A stretch of DNA of 52,383 bases, taken from positions 1 through 52,383 of the forward strand of contig JAUNFY010000014.1 of the NCBI GenBank assembly GCA_030524805.1, written 5' to 3'. The notes beneath the pieces were generated by a model. It did not search any database, had not been told where the DNA came from, and was given only the letters and a program-made list of their open reading frames with translations. Numbering within the stretch: position 1 is the stretch's first letter; the number at the start of each line of letters is the position of its first letter. The stretch comes from Bacteroidales bacterium. Its GTDB lineage: Bacteria > Bacteroidota > Bacteroidia > Bacteroidales > Muribaculaceae. Below are positions 48,607 to 52,383 of the stretch, one piece after another. A program made the translations under genes and the position numbers.

Positions 48607-50639
48607 AACTCAGAAGCTTCCTTTTGATCGCAGCTGCCACTACATTCGTAGGCATGCAGGCCGATCATCTCAAGAGTCTCGACCCCAAGGGCGTGGACCC
48701 CAACACTCCCGCCACTGAGGATTTCTATCGTCACGTCAACAAAGGCTGGATGGACTCCCACCCTCTCACTCCGGAGTATTCCCGCTACGGCGCTTTCAAC
48801 ATCCTCACCGACTCAAGCAACAACCGCGTGCGCCGCATCGTAGAGGGTCTCGCTGCCACCAACCCCCAGCCCGGCACCAACGCCTACAAGATCAGCACCA
48901 TCTTCGAGCAGGGTATGGATTCAGTGGGCCGCAACAAGCTCGGTGCCGCTCCCATCAAGCCCCTCCTCGCTAAAATCGAAGGCACTGACCACGAAGGAAT
49001 GAGCGACCTTCACCTCTGGATGCACAAAAACTACAGCAGCCCCCTCTTCTCGGGCGGCCCGCAGGAAGACCTCGCCAATTCGCAGGTCTACGCCATGTAT
49101 CTCGGCAGCAACAGCCTCGGTCTCGGCGACCGCGACTACTATCTCCTCAACGACAAGCGCAACAAAGAGGTGCGCGCTGCCTACGAGAAACTGATCGAGA
49201 AATACATGACCCTCGCCGGCTATTCCAAGAAAGATGCAAAGCGCATCGTGAAGAGCGTGCTGAAGATTGAGACGGCTCTCGCCGACTCGGCCCTCACCCG
49301 CGAGGAAAGCCGCAACATCCCGGCCCTCTACAATCCCTACAGCTACGAAGACGTGAAGGCTACTTGGAGCAACCTCCCCCTCGACCGCTTCTTCAAGGAG
49401 ACAATGGACATCGACGCTCCCGAAACCATCATCGTCACTGAGCCCAAATCGCTCAACGCAGCCAACAAGCTCGCCGGCGAACTCACCGACCGCGAACTCA
49501 AGGACTACTACGCATGGATTCTCGTTGACGACTACGGTTCGTATCTCAGCGATGACTTCGCCAACGCCGCTTTCGAATTCAACAAAGTGATGAGCGGAGT
49601 GCAGCAGCAGCGTCCCCGCTGGAAGAAAGCGCTTGGCGTAACCGAAGGTCTGCTCGGCGAAGCCATCGGCGAACTCTACGTGGAGAAATACTTCCCCCAG
49701 AGTTCAAAAGACTATATGATCGGCCTGGTTGAAAACCTCCGCAACGCCCTCGGCAAGCACATCATCCACCTCGAATGGATGAGCGACGACACTAAGGTGC
49801 AGGCTCTCAAGAAGCTCAACAAGTTCACCGTCAAGATCGGTTATCCCGACAAGTGGAAAGACTACTCAGAGCTCAACATCGACCCCGCCCTCAGCTACGC
49901 CGAGAACATCCAGAACGCAAGGATGTGGGCACAGAAGGAATACCTCAAGAAATGGGGCAAACCCGTCGACCGCACTGAATGGGGCATGACTCCTCAGACC
50001 ATCAACGCTTACTACAATCCGCTCAACAACGAAATCGTGTTCCCCGCCGGCATCCTTCAGGCTCCTTTCTACGATCCTGAAGCAAGCGACGCCGAAAACT
50101 ATGGCGGCATCGGCGTGGTGATCGGCCACGAGATGACACACGGCTTCGACGACCAGGGCCGCAACTTCGACTCCGACGGCAACATGGTGAACTGGTGGCA
50201 GCAGGAAGACGCTGAGGAGTTTGCTAAACTCGCACAGGGTCTCGTCGACCAGTTCAACGCAGTGGAAGTGCTCCCCGGCCTCAACGCCAACGGTGCCTAC
50301 ACTCTTGGTGAGAACATCGCCGACCAGGGCGGTCTCCGCGTGGCTATGACTGCATTCCTCGACAGCCAGAAGAAGAAAGGTGTCGACGTAGACAGCAGCG
50401 AGGCTCTCATCGAAGGCCTCACACCCGCACAGGTGTTCTACATGAACTACGCCAACCTCTGGGCACAGAACATCCGTGAGGAAGAGATGCGCAACCTCAC
50501 CACAGGCGACGTTCACTCGCTCGGCGAAAACCGTGTCAACGTGTCGCTGCGCAACATCGCCCCCTTCATGAAGGCTTTCGGCATCAAGGCCGGCGACAAG
50601 ATGTATCGTCCCGCCGAAGAGATGGTCGTAATCTGGTAA
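48603..50639 (+). CDS. M13-family zinc metallopeptidase (neprilysin/PepO type), exported
   Basis: The 678-residue endopeptidase has a signal peptide (MKLRSFLLIAAATTFVGMQA). The zinc site is His509-Glu510 and His513 in IGHEMTHGFDDQGRNFD, with Glu570 in GENIADQGGLRVA as the third ligand. The N-terminal VDPNTPATEDFYRHVNKGWM is characteristic of M13 proteins. It acts on short peptides in the periplasm or at the surface. The ATG overlaps the stop of the isochorismate-synthase gene. Codon use is strongly biased to C-ending codons, suggesting high expression. A hairpin terminator follows. Confidence 0.94.
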   Translation: MKLRSFLLIAAATTFVGMQADHLKSLDPKGVDPNTPATEDFYRHVNKGWMDSHPLTPEYSRYGAFNILTDSSNNRVRRIVEGLAATNPQPGTNAYKISTIFEQGMDSVGRNKLGAAPIKPLLAKIEGTDHEGMSDLHLWMHKNYSSPLFSGGPQEDLANSQVYAMYLGSNSLGLGDRDYYLLNDKRNKEVRAAYEKLIEKYMTLAGYSKKDAKRIVKSVLKIETALADSALTREESRNIPALYNPYSYEDVKATWSNLPLDRFFKETMDIDAPETIIVTEPKSLNAANKLAGELTDRELKDYYAWILVDDYGSYLSDDFANAAFEFNKVMSGVQQQRPRWKKALGVTEGLLGEAIGELYVEKYFPQSSKDYMIGLVENLRNALGKHIIHLEWMSDDTKVQALKKLNKFTVKIGYPDKWKDYSELNIDPALSYAENIQNARMWAQKEYLKKWGKPVDRTEWGMTPQTINAYYNPLNNEIVFPAGILQAPFYDPEASDAENYGGIGVVIGHEMTHGFDDQGRNFDSDGNMVNWWQQEDAEEFAKLAQGLVDQFNAVEVLPGLNANGAYTLGENIADQGGLRVAMTAFLDSQKKKGVDVDSSEALIEGLTPAQVFYMNYANLWAQNIREEEMRNLTTGDVHSLGENRVNVSLRNIAPFMKAFGIKAGDKMYRPAEEMVVIW

Positions 50640-50685
50640 TCTGCAACCGTTTGCCAGACCGCAACAATCATCGCGGCGCAATATA

Positions 50686-50721
50686 AAGAAAGAGTGGAAC
50701 AATAAATTCCACTCTTTTTTT
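50686..50721 (+). terminator. Terminator of the M13 peptidase gene
   Basis: AGAGTGGAA (50691-50699) pairs perfectly with TTCCACTCT (50707-50715), followed by TTTTTT. The T run also supplies the -33 box of the next promoter. Confidence 0.9.
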
Positions 50722-50750
50722 GCTGTTATGGAAAATAATGATTAAATTTG
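50719..50750 (+). promoter_or_regulatory. Promoter of prs
   Basis: TTTG (50719-50722) overlaps the end of the terminator T run; TAAATTTG (50743-50750) follows after 20 nt, 52 bp before the start codon. Confidence 0.7.
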
Positions 50751-50802
50751 CATCGTAATTGGACGTCTCCCTGCGGAGGCAAATAACCCTATATTATCAA
50801 TC

Positions 50803-51750
50803 ATGAGCAATACTCTACCGCCCATCAAAGTGTTTGCAGGCACCAAGAGCCATTATCTTGGCGAAGGCATTTGCAAAGACCTGGGCATTGAACTTGGCAA
50901 GATGAACATCGAGCATTTTGCCGACGGTGAATTTGAGGTATGTTTCGACGAATCGATACGCGGAGCCGAAGTATATCTCGTTCAATCCACTTTCCCCAAC
51001 ACCGACAACCTTATGGAACTGCTTCTGATGATAGATGCCGCCAAGCGCGCCTCGGCTGCCAGCATCAATGCAGTGATACCCTACTTCGGCTGGGCCCGTC
51101 AGGACCGCAAAGACAAGCCGAGGGTGTCGATAGCCGCAAAACTTGTGGCCGACCTCCTGAGCGTAGCCGGTATCGACCGTCTGGTGACGATGGACCTCCA
51201 CGCCGACCAGATCCAGGGTTTCTTCAATGTCCCCGTCGACCACCTGTATGCTTCATCGGTTTTCATCCCCTATCTTGAAAGCCTGCATATCGACGACCTC
51301 GTCATCGCTTCGCCCGACGTGGGCGGTGCCAAACGTGCCAACTCCTACGCCAAATACTTCGATGTGCCCCTCGTGCTTTGCCACAAGCAGCGCGCGAAAG
51401 CCAACGTGGTGGCAAAGATGCAGGTGATTGGCGACGTGAAGGGAAAGAACGTGATTCTCGTCGACGACATTGCCGACACAGCCGGCACCATCACCAAGGC
51501 TGCCGACCTCATGCTCGCCGAAGGTGCCAACTCCGTGAGGGCACTCATCACCCACCCCGTGATGAGCGATCCCGCAACAGAACGCGTCCTCTCCAGCGGC
51601 CTGTCGGAAATCATCTTCACCGACTCCATCCCCTACCACAAGGAAAACGAAAAGGCTACGATACTGACTGTCACCAAACTGTTTGCCGACACCATCCGTC
51701 GCATCCACAACAACCAGTCTATCTCCAGCCAATACCTCTTCAAACCCTGA
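50803..51750 (+). CDS. prs: Ribose-phosphate pyrophosphokinase (PRPP synthetase)
   Basis: The 315-residue enzyme makes PRPP from ribose 5-phosphate and ATP, feeding purine, pyrimidine, histidine and NAD synthesis. It has the two phosphoribosyltransferase-like halves. IPYFGWARQDRKDKPR is the ATP-binding flexible loop, TMDLHADQIQGFFNVPVDH the divalent-metal and ATP motif, and NVILVDDIADTAGTITKAAD the PRPP/ribose-phosphate loop. The N-terminal ADGEFEVCFDESIRG is also typical. Length is standard for class I enzymes. It is monocistronic, with a GC-rich hairpin after the gene. Confidence 0.96.
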   Translation: MSNTLPPIKVFAGTKSHYLGEGICKDLGIELGKMNIEHFADGEFEVCFDESIRGAEVYLVQSTFPNTDNLMELLLMIDAAKRASAASINAVIPYFGWARQDRKDKPRVSIAAKLVADLLSVAGIDRLVTMDLHADQIQGFFNVPVDHLYASSVFIPYLESLHIDDLVIASPDVGGAKRANSYAKYFDVPLVLCHKQRAKANVVAKMQVIGDVKGKNVILVDDIADTAGTITKAADLMLAEGANSVRALITHPVMSDPATERVLSSGLSEIIFTDSIPYHKENEKATILTVTKLFADTIRRIHNNQSISSQYLFKP

Positions 51751-51779
51751 CAATAATCCAACCCCATACCCCCACCCCG

Positions 51780-51806
51780 AAAGGCCGCCCCACCAAGGCG
51801 GCCTTT
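51780..51806 (+). terminator. Terminator of prs
   Basis: AAGGCCGCC (51782-51790) pairs with GGCGGCCTT (51798-51806), a perfect 9-bp stem with a 7-nt loop and a short T-rich tail. Confidence 0.75.
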
Positions 51807-52000
51807 CCTATTACCTATCCCCCGACGAAAACATTTACCAGAAACACCAACCACACCATCCATCCATCTACCATAAACTCTTACCCAACAATATTTTACC
51901 ATAACCACATAATCATACTCACCCCCAAGTATGCCATCCAAAACAAGACTCAACATTTTAACTTAATTTTTGTTAATTTCACAATTTTCCCCTTTTAAAT
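51807..52000 (+). other. Non-coding, G-depleted spacer
   Basis: About 190 bp without a credible gene. Between 51813 and 51957 only about six G occur, and the strand is mostly A, C and T with repeated CCATCCAT-like strings. A similar though shorter G-poor patch lies at 24616-24700. No promoter or hairpin is seen until 52002. Confidence 0.5.
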
Positions 52001-52001
52001 A

Positions 52002-52032
52002 TTGCCGAAATGAAAAAAAATTGATAATTTTG
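52002..52032 (+). promoter_or_regulatory. Promoter of the terminal ncRNA
   Basis: TTG (52002-52004) and TAATTTTG (52025-52032), 20 nt apart. Transcription is expected near 52038-52040, exactly where the first stem begins. Confidence 0.65.
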
Positions 52033-52037
52033 CGATT

Positions 52038-52383
52038 GCAGACCGCCTAAGCAGAAGCCCCGGTCTGGGGTTAAGCGGGAGGGTCTGCAGACATAACAAA
52101 AGCGTTTACTCGACGCTCTTTCTTGGCTATCAGGAATCTGGAAAATTCAATGGTAAAGTCAGGAATCAGCAAACAGTAGATGTCTTAGTGGATATGTATA
52201 TTCCGTCCGCATCCGGCGCGTGAGCGTTGGAGTCGGGCGTATAGCATATTCTGCGTGAGGCTTCTGCGTTGTTTGCTCGTTCTACTTTACCGGGCAATTC
52301 CAGAGCCTCTGATAGCTGAATGAGCAACAAGTACGGCTCTCACGTATTCTATGTTAAATTCCAAATAATTTTGGGATTTTTTT
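52038..52383 (+). ncRNA. Predicted structured ncRNA, about 345 nt, family not identified
   Basis: No ORF fits the interval, but promoter, helices and terminator are all present. Stems seen are TGCAGACC/GGTCTGCA (52037-52044 with 52082-52089) enclosing CCCC/GGGG (52058-52061 with 52067-52070), GCGTGAG/CTCACGT (52253-52259 with 52339-52345), and within it TTGTTTGCTC-G-TTC with GAA-T-GAGCAACAA (52269-52282 with 52318-52330). The RNA ends in a terminator at the window edge. I looked for the hallmarks of RNase P RNA, tmRNA and SRP RNA and did not see them. It could be a housekeeping RNA in divergent form or a Bacteroidales-specific one. Confidence 0.65.
52359..52383 (+). terminator. Terminator of the terminal ncRNA
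   Basis: TTCCAAA (52359-52365) pairs with TTTGGGA (52370-52376) over a TAAT loop, followed by seven T to the last base of the window. Confidence 0.8.

Noticed and set aside
52038-52383. RNase P RNA, tmRNA or a group II intron fragment as identity of the terminal RNA.
   Set aside because: The conserved RNase P GAGGAAAGTCC/ACAGAA blocks, the tmRNA tRNA-like ends with a tag frame, and a clear domain V were not found. A GTACGGCTC string resembles part of domain V but lacks its partner.

Overview
The window comes from a gut-type Bacteroidales chromosome, most likely Muribaculaceae or a close relative. The evidence is Bacteroidetes-type promoters (a TTTG or TTG box about 19-20 nt before TAnnTTTG) in front of many genes, a short 286-residue primary sigma factor, poor Shine-Dalgarno sequences, class III ribonucleotide reductase, and secreted arabinan/pectin-type enzymes with signal peptides. 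The family assignment is inferred; no rRNA or other marker is present.

Region 1 (1-7290) is an AT-rich accessory island. It holds at least four divergent relatives of one small exported-protein family (a fragment at 54-299, then 307-822, 5557-6363 and 6444-6974), the tail of an Rhs repeat core (845-976), a truncated lipoprotein (960-1274) and an unassigned ORF remnant beside a C9 tract (7019-7288). Inserted in it is a compact element of about 4.3 kb (1241-5588). The element has a repeated 13-16 bp motif near both ends, a leftward HTH regulator, a leftward 89-aa gene, and a rightward module of phage prohead protease, major capsid protein and a 65-aa basic protein. The module starts from a well-formed promoter preceded by two palindromes. 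A predicted structured ncRNA of about 225 nt with a strong terminator follows. No transposase, integrase, terminase, portal or tail gene is present, so the element is either a phage satellite or a maintained remnant of a transposable prophage. This is the most unusual part of the window.

Region 2 (7298-24700) is housekeeping and envelope genes: GH51 arabinofuranosidase, thioredoxin, an NlpC/P60 lipoprotein followed by dnaE, a DegQ/HtrA protease, the primary sigma factor, and leftward M3 and M16 peptidases. Region 3 (22404-29748) is a tight leftward cluster of six genes, ftsK-lolA-trxB-comEB-ctpA-fau, closed by a perfect 13-bp hairpin.

Region 4 (30040-37897) has a 58-aa membrane peptide, dxs and the trkA-trkH potassium uptake pair, then a leftward iron alcohol dehydrogenase and GNAT acetyltransferase, and an Rpn/PD-(D/E)XK family gene with an in-frame 12-bp repeat. 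Region 5 (38064-42199) is a secreted beta-helix protein and a GH43 enzyme, together a small pectin/arabinan or xylan degradation unit without SusC/SusD. Region 6 (42462-51750) has nrdD-nrdG behind a leader hairpin, then ftsY, rimO, an isochorismate-synthase-like gene and an M13 peptidase closely spaced, and prs.

The last 340 bases form a second predicted structured ncRNA with its own promoter, several helices and a terminator that ends at the window edge. I could not assign it to a family. I saw no tRNA, rRNA, CRISPR array or complete insertion sequence.
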